Shown: in pieces, positions 21,138 through 32,439 of the stretch
Layout: the number at the start of each line of letters is the position of its first letter
Position numbering within the stretch: position 1 is the first letter of the stretch
Source of the DNA: Polyodon spathula
Lineage: Eukaryota > Chordata > Actinopteri > Acipenseriformes > Polyodontidae
DNA length: 64,000 nt
Assembly: GCF_017654505.1 (NCBI RefSeq)
Contig: NC_054558.1
Coordinates: 10,806,298 to 10,870,297, forward strand
Direction of reading: 5' to 3'
The notes under the pieces: generated by a model
The model's database searches: none
What the model saw: only the letters and a program-made list of their open reading frames with translations
What the model was told of the DNA's origin: nothing
Program-made: the position numbers and the translations under genes

Positions 21138-22456
21138 GTTCAGTCACAGCGAAGATGCAGTCTGGGCTCGGTTTATAATAGTTCAATCACTGCGGAGATG
21201 CAGTCTGGGCTCGGTTTATAATAGTTCAATCACTGCGGAGATGCAGTCTGGGCTCGGTTTATAATAGTTCAATCACTGCGGAGATGCAGTCTGGGCTCGG
21301 TTTATAATAGTTCAATCACTGCGGAGATGCAGTCTGGGCTCGGTTTATAATAGTTCAATCACTGCGGAGATGCAGTCTGGGCTCGGTTTATAATAGTTCA
21401 ATCACTGCGGAGATGCAGTCTGGGCTCGGTTTATAATAGTTCAATCACTGCGGAGATGCAGTCTGGGCTCGGTTTATAATAGTTCAATCACTGCGGAGAT
21501 GCAGTCTGGGCTCGGTTTATAATAGTTCAATCACTGCGGAGATGCAGTCTGGGCTCGGTTTATAATAGTTCAATCACTGCGGAGATGCAGTCTGGGCTCG
21601 GTTTATAATAGTTCAATCACTGCGGAGATGCGGTCTGGGCTCGGTTTATAATAGTTCAATCACTGCGGAGATGCAGTCTGGGCTCGGTTTATAATAGTTC
21701 AATCACTGCGGAGATGCAGTCTGGGCTCGGTTTATAATAGTTCAATCACTGCGGAGATGCAGTCTGGGCTCGGTTTATAATAGTTCAATCACTGCGGAGA
21801 TGCGGTCTGGGCTCGGTTTATAATAGTTCAATCACTGCGGAGATGCAGTCTGGGCTCGGTTTATAATAGTTCAATCACTGCGGAGATGCAGTCTGGGCTC
21901 GGTTTATAATAGTTCAATCACTGCGGAGATGCAGTCTGGGCTCGGTTTATAATAGTTCAATCACTGCGGAGATGCAGTCTGGGCTCGGTTTATAATAGTT
22001 CAATCACTGCGGAGATGCAGTCTGGGCTCGGTTTATAATAGTTCAATCACTGCGGAGATGCAGTCTGGGCTCGGTTTATAATAGTTCAATCACTGCGGAG
22101 ATGCAGTCTGGGCTCGGTTTATAATAGTTCAATCACTGCGGAGATGCAGTCTGGGCTCGGTTTATAATAGTTCAATCACTGCGGAGATGCAGTCTGGGCT
22201 CGGTTTATAATAGTTCAATCACTGCGGAGATGCAGTCTGGGCTCGGTTTATAATAGTTCAATCACTGCGGAGATGCAGTCTGGGCTCGGTTTATAATAGT
22301 TCAATCACTGCGGAGATGCAGTCTGGGCTCGGTTTATAATAGTTCAATCACTGCGGAGATGCAGTCTGGGCTCGGTTTATAATAGTTCAATCACTGCGGA
22401 GATGCAGTCTGGGCTCGGTTTATAATAGTTCAATCACTGCGGAGATGCAGTCTGGG
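21138..22456. repeat. 43-bp satellite, highly uniform
   Basis: About 30.7 units of GTTCAATCACTGCGGAGATG plus CAGTCTGGGCTCGGTTTATA plus ATA. Almost all units look identical. Only the first (GTCACAGCGAAG) and last (TCTGGGTCTGTTTG) are clearly divergent, and two internal units carry CGGTCTGGG instead of CAGTCTGGG at 21,631 and 21,803, exactly four units apart. This implies recent expansion or strong homogenisation. No gene or RNA structure is apparent. Confidence 0.97.
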
Positions 22457-23288
22457 TCTGTTTGATGCTATAACAAAACAAAGCGCGAGAGTGGTATGAA
22501 TGGTACACCTTTAACTATAAAGAAGGAAAGGCTGTGCTTCAGTTTAGCTTACGTTTGTTACCTTAGAGACTTGCTTTCTTTATGACAAATATCCTCAAAA
22601 CACCAACTGCTAGTGCAGAAACCCAAGCCGGTGCAGGTCTCATTAGTGAGGTATTAGTAGGCCTCTTGACTGCTTCGTCTTCTATTATTCACGAGCGTGA
22701 GCAATGAATGTGGAAGCGGTTATTGGACTTGTTGCTGTGTCTGCCCCGTTGTTCAGTTTATGTTACCCACTGCCCCAGAATAGCAGATGTATTTAAACCA
22801 GGGTTTAGGAAGCCAAGGTTATAAACACCACACCACTGTGTTTGATACGTTGGGATGGGTCTATTATTTCTGGGTGAAACTCATAAAAGGGCATGCTTTC
22901 TGTTGTGCCTCTGCATTGTGCAGCGGTCTAACAGGTAAAATAGATCTGGGAAAGGACTGCTTAATAATCTGGTTGCTTCTAAACAATAAACGTAAACTGA
23001 AGACAGTTGTGTAATTAAAATCGGAAACAATGTTTATTTCAGGATGCAGCTTTATAACCTTCCATCACTCTGCTTGCTGGTGGACTCTCTAAAGTGTCAA
23101 GTACATTTAGAGCCCTTTTACCTTATTTGGCAATCATTTCTATAATACAGCTTCACACCCATGTTATGCATTAAAATATGCACTTCCAACACTCTAATTT
23201 CCAGATTTTCATGGGAAGAAAAATAAATCCCTGTTCCACTACTTTACCTGAAGCAGGAGCGATGGCGTTTAAATTAGCATTAAGGTTC
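22457..23288. other. Intergenic, no gene recognised
   Basis: Ordinary sequence between the satellite and the nested Tc1/LINE block. A short plus-strand frame at 22,787-23,014 has no recognisable features. Confidence 0.5.
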
Positions 23289-23310
23289 GCAGTGATTCTC
23301 AAAAGTATTA
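23289..23310 (+). mobile_element. Probable left tip of an interrupted Tc1-like element
   Basis: GCAGTGATTCTCAAAAGTAT matches, with two changes, the left end of the Tc1-like element at 44,137 (CAGTGGCTCTCAAAAGTATT) in the same orientation. It is followed at once by the LINE 3' end. It is short, so chance similarity is possible, but the matching right end is present at 27,559-28,043. Confidence 0.55.
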
Positions 23311-23378
23311 GAACATAAGAACATAAGAAAGTTTACAAACGAGAGGAGGCCATTCGGCCCATCTTGCTCGTTTGGTTG

Positions 23379-26160
23379 TTAGTAGCTTATTGATCCCAAA
23401 ATCTCATCAAGCAGCTTCTTGAAGGATCCCAGGGTGTCAGCTTCAACAACATTACTGGGGAGTTGATTCCAGACCCTCACAATTCTCTGTGTAAAAAAGT
23501 GTCTCCTATTTTCTGTTCTGAATGCCCCTTTTTCTAAACTCCATTTGTGACCCCTGGTCCTTGTTTCTTTTTTCAGGCTGAAAAAGTCCCTTGGGTCGAC
23601 ACTGTCAATACCTTTTAGAATTTTGAATGCTTGAATTAGGTCGCCACGTAGTCTTCTTTGTTCAAGACTGAACAGATTCAATTCTTTTAGCCTGTCTGCA
23701 TATGACATGCCTTTTAAGCCCGGAATAATTCTGCTCGCTCTTCTTTGCACTCTTTCTAGAGCAGCAATATCTTTTTTATAGCGAGGTGACCAGAACTGAA
23801 CACAATATTCAAGATGAGGTCTTACTAGTGCATTGTACAGTTTTAACATTACTTCCCTTGATTTAAATTCAACACTTTTCACAATGTATCCGAGCATCTT
23901 GTTAGCCTTTTTTATAGCTTCCCCACATTGTCTAGATGAAGACATTTCTGAGTCAACAAAAACTCCTAGGTCTTTTTCATAGATTCCTTCTCCAATTTCA
24001 ATATCTCCCATATGATATTTATAATGTACATTTTTATTTCCTGCGTGCAGTACCTTACACTTTTCTCTATTAAATGTCATTTGCCATGTGTCTGCCCAGT
24101 TCTGAATCTTGTCTAGATCATTTTGAATGACCTTTGCTGCTGCAACAGTGTTTGCCACTCCTCCTATTTTTGTGTCGTCTGCAAATTTAACAAGTTTGCT
24201 TACTATACCAGAATCTAAATCATTAATGTAGATTAGGAATAGCAGAGGACCTAATACTGATCCCTGTGGTACACCGCTGGTTACCACACTCCATTCTGAG
24301 GTTTTTCCTCTAATCAGTACTTTCTGTTTTCTACATGTTAACCACTCCCTAATCCATGTACATGTGTTTCCTTGAATCCCAACTGCGTTCAGTTTGAGAA
24401 TTAATCTTTTGTGCGGGACTTTGTCAAAAGCTTTCTGGAAATCTAAATAAACCATGTCATATGCTTTGCAATTATCCATTATCGATGTTGCATCCTCAAA
24501 AAAATCAAGCAAGTTAGTTAGGCACGATCTCCCTTTCCTAAAACCATGTTGACTGTCTCCCAGTACCCTGTTACCATATAGGTAATTTTCCATTTTGGCT
24601 CTTATTATAGTTTCCATAAGTTTGCATATAATAGAAGTCAGGCTTACTGGTCTGTAGTTACCTGGTTCAGTTTTGTTTCCCTTTTTGTGGATCGGTATTA
24701 CGTTTGCAATTTTCCAGTCTGTCGGTACCACCCCTGTGTCAAGAGACTGCTGCATGATCTTGGTTAGCGGTTTGTAAATTACTTCTTTCATTTCTTTGAG
24801 TACTACTGGGAGGATCTCATCCGGCCCAGGGGATTTGTTTATTTTAAGAGCTCCTAGTCCCTTTAACACTTCTGCCTCAGTTATGCTAAAGTTATTTAAA
24901 ACTGGATAGGAACTGGATGACATGTGGGGCATGTTGTCAGTATCTTCCTTTGTAAAAACTTGTGAAAAGTAATCATTTAACATATTTGCTATTTTTTTTT
25001 TTCTTCCTCTACGATTTTGCCATTTGTATCTCTTAAACATTTAATCTCCTCTTTGAATGTTCTCTTGCTGTTGTAATATTGGAAAAACATTTTGGAATTG
25101 GTTTTAGCTCCCTTAGCAATGTTCATTTCTATTTCTCTCTTGGCCTTTCTAACTTCCTTTTTGACTTGCATTTGCAGTTCTGTGTACTCTTTCTGTGTAC
25201 TTTCTTTTTGGTCCTTTTTTAATGCTCTGTAAAGTGCCTTTTTTCGCTGAATATTTTTTTTAATTGATCTATTAAACCATTTTGGCAATTTAGTTTTACA
25301 TTTAGATTTGTCTACTTTAGGGATGTAATTGTTTTGCGCCTCTAGTACTACATTTTTGAAGAACAACCATCCTTCTTCTGTGGGTGTTTTCTCTATTTTA
25401 CTCCAATCTACTTCTGTTAGTCTCTGTTTCATACCTTCATAGTTTGCTTTTCTAAAATTGTAAACCTTAGCTTTAGTCTTTACTTTTGGGGATTTAAAAA
25501 ACACTTCAAATGAGACCATGTTGTGGTCTGAGTTTGCCAGTGGTTCTCTGACCTCTGTTTTAGTTATTCTATCTTCGTTATTTGAAAAGACTAAATCAAG
25601 GCATGCCTCCCCTCTAGTGGGTGCCTTGACAAATTGTGTTAGGAAGCAGTCATTTGTCATTTCCACCATTTCTATTTCATCCTTCGCGCTACCCACCGGG
25701 TTTTCCCATTTTATTTGGGGGAAGTTGAAATCCCCCATTAGTATGGCTTCTCCTTTGCTACATGCATTTCTAATGTCATTGTATAACAGATTATTGTGCT
25801 CACCGTCTGAATCTGGCGGTCTATAGCATGCTCCTATTATTATGCCTTTTGAATTTTTGTCTGTTATTCTGACCCATATTGATTCGGTTTTATTTTCTTT
25901 GTCCAGGTTTAACACCTGGGCTTCAAGACTGTTTCTTATGTATAGCGCTACCCCTCCTCCTCTTCTGTCCTGCCTGTCTTTCCTATACAGTGTATACCCA
26001 CAAATATTATATTCGTCCCCATCACTCTCAGATAACCATGTTTCTGTAACACCTATCACATCATAGTTACTTGTTAGTGCAGTAGCTTCAAGTTCTAGAA
26101 TTTTGTTTCTGATACTTCTAGCATTTAGATAAATACATTTAATGGTTGTCTTACCTGAGT
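23379..26160 (-). pseudogene. LINE ORF2, broken by one homopolymer shift
   Basis: The endonuclease half (26,160-24,989: TETWL, GDFNFP, SDHN) and the RT half (25,040-23,379: LDFQKAFD, GVPQGSVLGP, FADD) are both open but in different frames. The break is an A-run of 11 at about 24,992-25,002, where copies 1 and 3 have 9 As. Otherwise the sequence follows copy 1 closely. Natural slippage or a read/assembly error in the homopolymer would look the same. Confidence 0.85.
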
Positions 26161-26223
26161 TGTTGTTCTTGTTTTGATGCGGTCTCCCTTCTGTTTTTTT
26201 GTTGATTTCTCCCCCCTTCCTTT

Positions 26224-27171
26224 CTAGTTTAAATGCTTCTGAACCTGCTCGAGGATCTTTTCTCCAAGTAGACTGGTTCCCTTGTTATTTAAATGCAGTC
26301 CATCCCGTCTATACAGATAGTCCTCGTTGTAGAATGTGGTCCAATGATCAAGATAGGTGAAGCCTTCCCGTGTGCACCACGTCTTCAACCATTGGTTTTG
26401 ATTTATTATTTCCAGCTGTCCATATGGTCCTTTGCAAGGTGCGGGTAGTATACCAGAAAATACCACAGTTTTGGTTTTCTCTTTTAATTTCCTTCCTAGC
26501 TCTCTGAATTTGTTTTGCAGGGATTTTGGTCTGTCTCTTCCAATGTTGTTTGTACCGATGTGGACGACTACTACCGGGTCGTCTCCTGTTCGTTCTAGGA
26601 GCCTGTCCACGTTCTCAGTGATGTGCTTGACCGAGGCTCCCGGAAGGCAGCACACTGTTGTAGTAAGGGGGTCCAAACTGCGAACTGAACTTGCTGTGTT
26701 TCTCAATATGGAGTCCCCAACAATCATGACCTCCCTTCTTTTTGCTGTCTGGTCACCACTGTCAATGGGGTCCTGGATGTTGTTCCTTTCATTCTCTTGT
26801 TGTTGGTTCTGCTCATCAAAATTCTGAAGTGACTCAAATCTGTTGGTTGTTTTGATTTCTGGTGGTTGTGTTTGACGAAGTTTCTTTTTTTCCCTGCTTC
26901 TGCCTACCTGAACCCAGCTGTTCTGACCTTCTATCTCCCTGGTGGCTTTCAGTCTATTAGGGGTGATGCAGACTTCCATGAATTGTGGGTGTGCCAGTTC
27001 CTCAAGATCTTGTTGCTGTCTCACTTCTTCCAGCTCCATTTCTAGCATGCTTACTAGTTTATGCAAATCCTGGATCGCGCGGCACTTTACGCACACTTGG
27101 TTTAGCTCCGCTGGGTTTTCTCGGATTTCCCACATCAAGCAGGTGTCACAGATTACTGGCTTGAAGACCAT
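26224..27171 (-). CDS. LINE ORF1, intact: zinc knuckle, coiled coil, SGNH esterase
   Basis: 315 residues starting from an ATG just after the 5' UTR. Cysteines C8, C11, C27 and C30 form a CxxC-CxxC zinc-binding knuckle. Residues of about 33-58 are leucine- and glutamate-rich and probably coiled coil. A basic, glutamine-rich linker follows (about 85-145). The SGNH/GDSL-type esterase covers about 147-300, with GDS at 152-154, GTNN at 206-209 and DGLH at 290-293, the positions expected for the catalytic Ser, Asn and Asp/His. This layout is known from CR1-like LINEs, where ORF1 is thought to act in RNA binding or particle assembly. Confidence 0.9.
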   Translation of the reverse strand: MVFKPVICDTCLMWEIRENPAELNQVCVKCRAIQDLHKLVSMLEMELEEVRQQQDLEELAHPQFMEVCITPNRLKATREIEGQNSWVQVGRSREKKKLRQTQPPEIKTTNRFESLQNFDEQNQQQENERNNIQDPIDSGDQTAKRREVMIVGDSILRNTASSVRSLDPLTTTVCCLPGASVKHITENVDRLLERTGDDPVVVVHIGTNNIGRDRPKSLQNKFRELGRKLKEKTKTVVFSGILPAPCKGPYGQLEIINQNQWLKTWCTREGFTYLDHWTTFYNEDYLYRRDGLHLNNKGTSLLGEKILEQVQKHLN

Positions 27172-27558
27172 GTTGTGGGTTTTTTTTGAAGTTTAGTTTC
27201 TTCTGCAGCCGTCAACCTGCTTTCAAACTGCTTCGAAACTGCTCTGTACTTTTCCACGCTGTACTTCTCCCACTCGCTGTCGCTGGGAAGACTGCCTCGT
27301 TTAACTGCGTTGTTCTGCTGTGCTGTCGGCTCCTCCCCTCGCCCGTGTCTCAGAACGCCGCTGAATTTGAATCAGCTGCTCCGAGTTTCAGCTTGTTTGT
27401 TATCAGAAAAACACACGCGGTGTTTCCCCAATGTCCTCTGTTTTCCGATTAAAGCAATTCAAGATGCAATTTCTCCTTTCTGCTTCGAAACTGCTCTGTA
27501 CTTTTCCACGCTGTACTTCTCCCACTCGCTGTCGCTTCCACTCGCTGTCGCTGGGAAG

Positions 27559-28043
27559 AGCCAAAGCCACACTGGAGTGGCTTAAAAACAAAAAGGTCAA
27601 TGTCCTGGAGTGGCCCAGTCAAAGCCCAGACCTCAATCCAATTGAGAATATGTGGAAAGAGTTGAAAATTGCTTTTTACCAAAGGTCCCCATCCAACTTG
27701 ACGAAACTTGAGCAATTTTGCAAAGAAGAATGGGCAAAAATTGTAGTGTCCAGATGAGCAAAGCTGGTAGAGACTTATCCAAATAGACTCATGGCTGTAA
27801 TTGCTGCCAAAGGTGCCTCTACCAAATATTGACTCAAGGGGGTGAATACTTATGCAATCAATTTTCTGTTTTGTATTTGTAATTAATTTAGAACAATTTG
27901 TAGATTTTATTTTTCACTTTGATATTATGCACTTTTTTGTGTTGATCAGTGGCAAAAACTAATTAAATCCATTTTGATTCCATGTTGTAACACAATAAAA
28001 TGTGGAAAAGTCCAAGGGGGATGAATACTTTTGAAAGCCACTG
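27559..28043 (+). mobile_element. Tc1-like element, right-hand remnant
   Basis: It begins at the AGCCAAAGCCACACTGGAGT segment of the transposase gene and runs through the DDE-type glutamate block [11 protein letters not shown] and the C-terminus. It then continues through the right terminal inverted repeat, which ends GCCACTG at 28,043. It matches the full element at 44,137-45,666 from that element's position of about 45,171 on. The first 1 kb or so of the element is absent, apart from the possible tip at 23,289. Confidence 0.85.
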
Positions 28044-31000
28044 TATGTTTGGAATGTGTTGTATGCTGCTGTTCAGTAGTATTACAGTATATATTTCTAA
28101 GGGAAACAAGGGAGTCAAGGTAGTAAAACTCAGAAAGAACAGAAAAGAATCAAAGTGTAAGGAGAAGTGATCCAGTAATGAAATCAACTTAAGCCAACAG
28201 AAGTTAACACATTGTGTATTGGCTGTTTATGATTATTATAGAGATGTCATCTCATGAAAAACAATTTCTGTTATAATAAGAACCCCCCCCCCCCCAATAT
28301 AAATCATAGAAACAAATATTGTACTCTATGCACTGGAATCAGATTATTACACAATATGAGGTGTAGCTGTTTTGACAAATCCTTGAAGGTGATTGCTTTA
28401 TTTCCCATAAGTCATTTATAATGCCATTATCAGGCATTATGGATGATTGATGGATACGTGCCATTGCTGTCGCTCGTCCTTTCTCAGCAGAGTTGAATCT
28501 GGTCACTCTGAACCCCAATGAGCCGTGTGATGAGTTGCTGTTAAAATGGAGCCAATATTCTTGTGATCTGCTACATTTAGTTCTTCCCATTCATTATACA
28601 CTAAAGGGAATAACGGCTGGGGTCAGCACGCACAATGCTCTAGCTTTCTTCTCACTGCAAATAGGTCATGCATAAATAATGATCTCAATGGAATACAATA
28701 ATTCACCTATACTTCTAAGGACCAGTTTGGAGTTCTCATTAGCCCTTCGCGGTCCATTTATTCAGCGCCTGTCAGGCATGTCAGGTCCAATTTATTTTCA
28801 CACGCACTGTTTATTTTACACGCGCTGTATAAAAATATTTTTTTCATAGTAAAACAGGTTTAAAAGGCTCTGCATATCACCAAGACACTCAGTACTGCAT
28901 CTCCAACCCCACCCCTTGTTCGCTGTATTTATCACATACCTCTCCATAGTACATACTGATAAATCATCTCCTGATTATTTGTTTTATCACTAAATAATGC
29001 GATCTAAGGCATTATTTATTACTATAACATATATAACAGAGAGAGAGAGAGAGAGATTGATTAATTTAAAACGAAACGTATAGGATCAGTGAAGGAGATT
29101 GCCCCGCCTGACCTTGACCGTGACCCTGCGTAGTTCTAGTATTTTGTGTTCTTGTTTATTTATTTATTTTTATGCTCTGTGAGCAAGAGTGTTTTCTGTT
29201 TAAACATTTTATTTTGTTGTTCGTCCTTATGGTCTGATGTCACCGCAACGCCATTTCCTGCCAAAAGCTAGCACTGGAATTGTATCAGTAATACACAAAA
29301 CTAGTGATATCTGCTGTACAATTAAGGAATTGAAACTCAGCCAGTTGAACTACATTATAAGAACACTAAACAATTTAGTAGTTCAGGACAAACATCAATC
29401 ACAACATGTTTTAGCACAAATATTTATTGAGCAGAATGTGGAGTATGCAAAACTACACAGAAGTATGTTATATACACACATTGATTTGGCATCAAACCTA
29501 ACTTGATTTGAGGGTTCGCTGCCTGGTCGACTGGACGAGGTGGAGACCCCCAAAAAGAACAAACAGGTCTCAATGCCCCGAGTAGTACTGGATATAGCCC
29601 ACTTGAAGGTTTAGCCAAACCTTTACAAGGATCATCAAGAGAGGAAAACAAAACCCAAGTTTGGGAAATAAACCTCTCGGAATCCACGGTTGATCTGATT
29701 GCCCTTCCTCCATGCAGGCTACTAAAGCAAACAGCATATCTGAATAAAGCATTTTTAAGATCTGCATATTTGTTTTCATATAACCTTAATAATCTCCAGA
29801 AATAATGAACTAGTCGCTTGACGAGGGTGATTTTGTTGCATTGGCAGTATTAGATCTGTTTTTTTGAAATTCGGTTGATTTTTTGTGTTGGTGTGTACAA
29901 ATTAATCGTGAGTGGGCTTCCCCGCAGTGGCTGCGAATGTGAAGGAAATGGCAGGAGGAATAGGAACAGGCTTTGTTGAAAATGTTGCAGATGGACGGGG
30001 GAGTGAGCAGAATGTTGTTGTGCTAGGCCAGAGCGGCAGTGTTGAACAGACAAGGGGACGGTGCTGAAGCTGGAGAGGCAGACATCTGATCGGAGAAGGC
30101 TAGAGTTGAGACAGATCATCATCCGACTAGCCGAGTTTTCCATGATGCGTGCATGTACAATGAAATAGAAACGCAACTGAGAGGTAAGTGAATAGGGTGA
30201 GCACCTTTTCAAAATGCAAAAACGGAACACTCTACTTATGTTAGTGTTTCCCCCAGGGCGGGGGGTAATGATTAGTTGTAGTGATTGTGAGAGTAGAATG
30301 ATTAGAAATGGAACCAGCATTAAATATTTTTGAGCTACTTTTTCATTTTAAGTCTGTATTTTAAATATGTTTATTTGTAGCTTTTGTTGTTGTGGACTAT
30401 TTGGCTGTCACTGTAGTGGCTGTTCTGTCTCAATGGCAGCGCGCTGTGTTTATTCATTTTTAAAAAAGGAAACTCAGGAAAGAACAGAAATGCAGCACTC
30501 TGACTGAAACACTTTACAACGTGTTCATGTGTAACTGGCCTAAATACCTCACAGGGTAATCGATTGATGCACAAGTGGTCACTCTGTCATTGATCGAAGC
30601 GGGCTCTGCGTTATGTTTAACAAAATAATTTGTGTAGACCTATTTTTAGTTTCAGATTTCTTTCTCCTTTTATTTTGACTGTGATTAAAAAAAAAGAACG
30701 TGCAAAGAAAAATAAATAATCAGTCATCTCCCACACACCTCATTCACATGGTTCACAGACTGGGAAGAAACATGACAAACTGAATATTTGTGTTACTCCT
30801 GGACTGAACCATTTTACCTATATTGAAATATTTTACTAGTGGCTCCATGGTGACAATACCCACATTTATATTTTCCACTACCAGTTACACCAAGAACCTC
30901 AATGATATTTTTTCACATACATGATATGTGACGTCATCTGTCTTACCCTTCGTGTTACATTCACCCCCGTGTACTGCAAAAGGTTCAATCTGCCATGTTA

Positions 31001-31574
31001 GTGAAAATCCTATTTTCAGTACCTCAAAAAAAACACAAGAGGGATCCCCTCCCTTTACATTATATAACTAACTGAGAATAAATGTGGTGCATCTATTGAT
31101 AATCTGGCGAAATCATACACTTGCTACACATATAGAGTCGTTATCGGCATGAGATGGGATGTCGGTGTAGTTCAGTTGTGCGTACCATGTGAAACCTTTC
31201 TGGGAGCAAGCCTGGATATATACATGCATTGCTTTTGTTACTGTTTTAACTGGTAAGTGGCAGGCATTGCAAAAATAATGGAGCAGGGGCGGTGCTATGA
31301 TGCACTATAAACAGGTGGGTTATGGTTTGACTGTGTCTACGAGTTCGGGACAAATGTAGTCCCGGAGGCATGAAGCCCGGGACAGGGATTTGATCTTTAC
31401 ATTTCAGGACTGTCCCACACAATTAGGGAGGGGTGGTCACCCTATAAGTGAAGGGGGTATTTATAGTGCTAACAAACTTGATTAGCTAATGTGTAAATTG
31501 AATGATTCAATTTGGTGACGAAGAGATTGGTGTCTGACCACCCCCCTGAACTTTAGTTATAAACTTCATTGTTA

Positions 31575-31627
<53 letters not shown>

Positions 31628-31756
31628 GTAACTGCACAACAGTCTACAATATTTTTTATGCTAATTGTTTTTTTTTATTTTCAAAATGTCTTCATAAACC
31701 GTACCAAGCTTAATAAATATCAATATCAATCAATACTTTTTTTTATATAGTGTCTT
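28044..31756. other. Intergenic, no gene recognised; (AAT)n at 31,578-31,624
   Basis: No exon chain or transposon identified. Low-complexity tracts: a C-run at about 28,285-28,296, (GA)n at about 29,040-29,056, and (AAT)n at 31,578-31,624. Short open frames here lack domain features. Confidence 0.5.
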
Positions 31757-31962
31757 TCATACAAAAGAAACAAGGACCAGGGTCACAAATGGAGATTAGG
31801 GAATGGGACATTCAGAACAGAAAAGAGGCACTTTTTTACACAGAGAATTGTGAGGGTCTAGAACCAACTCCCCAGTAAATGTTGTTGAAGCTGACACCCT
31901 GGGACCCTTCAAGAAGCTGCTTGATGAGATTCAGGGTTCAATAAGCTACTAATGACCAAGTT
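31757..31962 (+). mobile_element. CR1-like LINE 3' fragment
   Basis: About 200 bp matching the end of ORF2 of the CR1-like family: AAGGACCAGGGTCACAAATG, then CCAACTCCCCAGTAA, then TTCAAGAAGCTGCTTGATGA. It lacks the 3' hairpin and tail and has small indels, so it is an old fragment. Confidence 0.85.
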
Positions 31963-32439
31963 TTCATTTTTGTCTTAAAAGTCATGAACTGATGTAGCAC
32001 TTCTGCTATGAGGTGGCAGTGCAGTCCACAATCTGGGAGTACAGTGACTAAAAGCTCTCTCCCTTCCTTTGTGTGTATACTTGTGGGAGGCACAGAAGGC
32101 CTGCATCAGCTGATCTTAAATCACGAGAAGGTATATATGTGACTAGAAGCTCCTTCATATAATAAACTTCACTGGGAGCAGTGCAGTGGAACCAGCCCTG
32201 GAGTTATATGGTCTCTTTTTTTCATTCTGCAGTGAAGCCCAGCAGTTGCATTCTGTAGATGCTGCAGGTGATTTATGGTGTTACCCGAAGCCCAGTGAAT
32301 ATTGCATTTGTCAGGAAGACAAAAAAGCATTAATTAGTTTCTCAGCATCAGACATTGTGAATAATGACCTCATTTTAGCAAAGTTTCACGAATGGTATAA
32401 AGGACAGTTTGGTGACATTGCGAATATGAGACTCAAAAG

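Larger units (their letters stand above)
23309..27558 (-). mobile_element. CR1-like LINE, copy 2, nearly full length
   Basis: Reverse orientation of the element at 10.17-14.48 kb, with the same parts: duplicated 5' UTR (27,172-27,558), ORF1, ORF2, 3' hairpin and a tail of repeated TTCTTATG (23,309-23,330). The 5' end stops about 37 bp short of copy 1. It appears inserted in a Tc1-like element, with the 5' boundary touching that element's transposase tail at 27,559. Confidence 0.9.

Noticed and set aside
21138..22456. CRISPR-like array
   Set aside because: Units are strictly tandem with no unique spacers, and the context is a vertebrate genome with introns. It is a satellite.
31141..31210. 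Possible tRNA gene (GTGTAGTTCAGTTG stretch)
   Set aside because: No cloverleaf can be drawn and there is no B box at the right distance.
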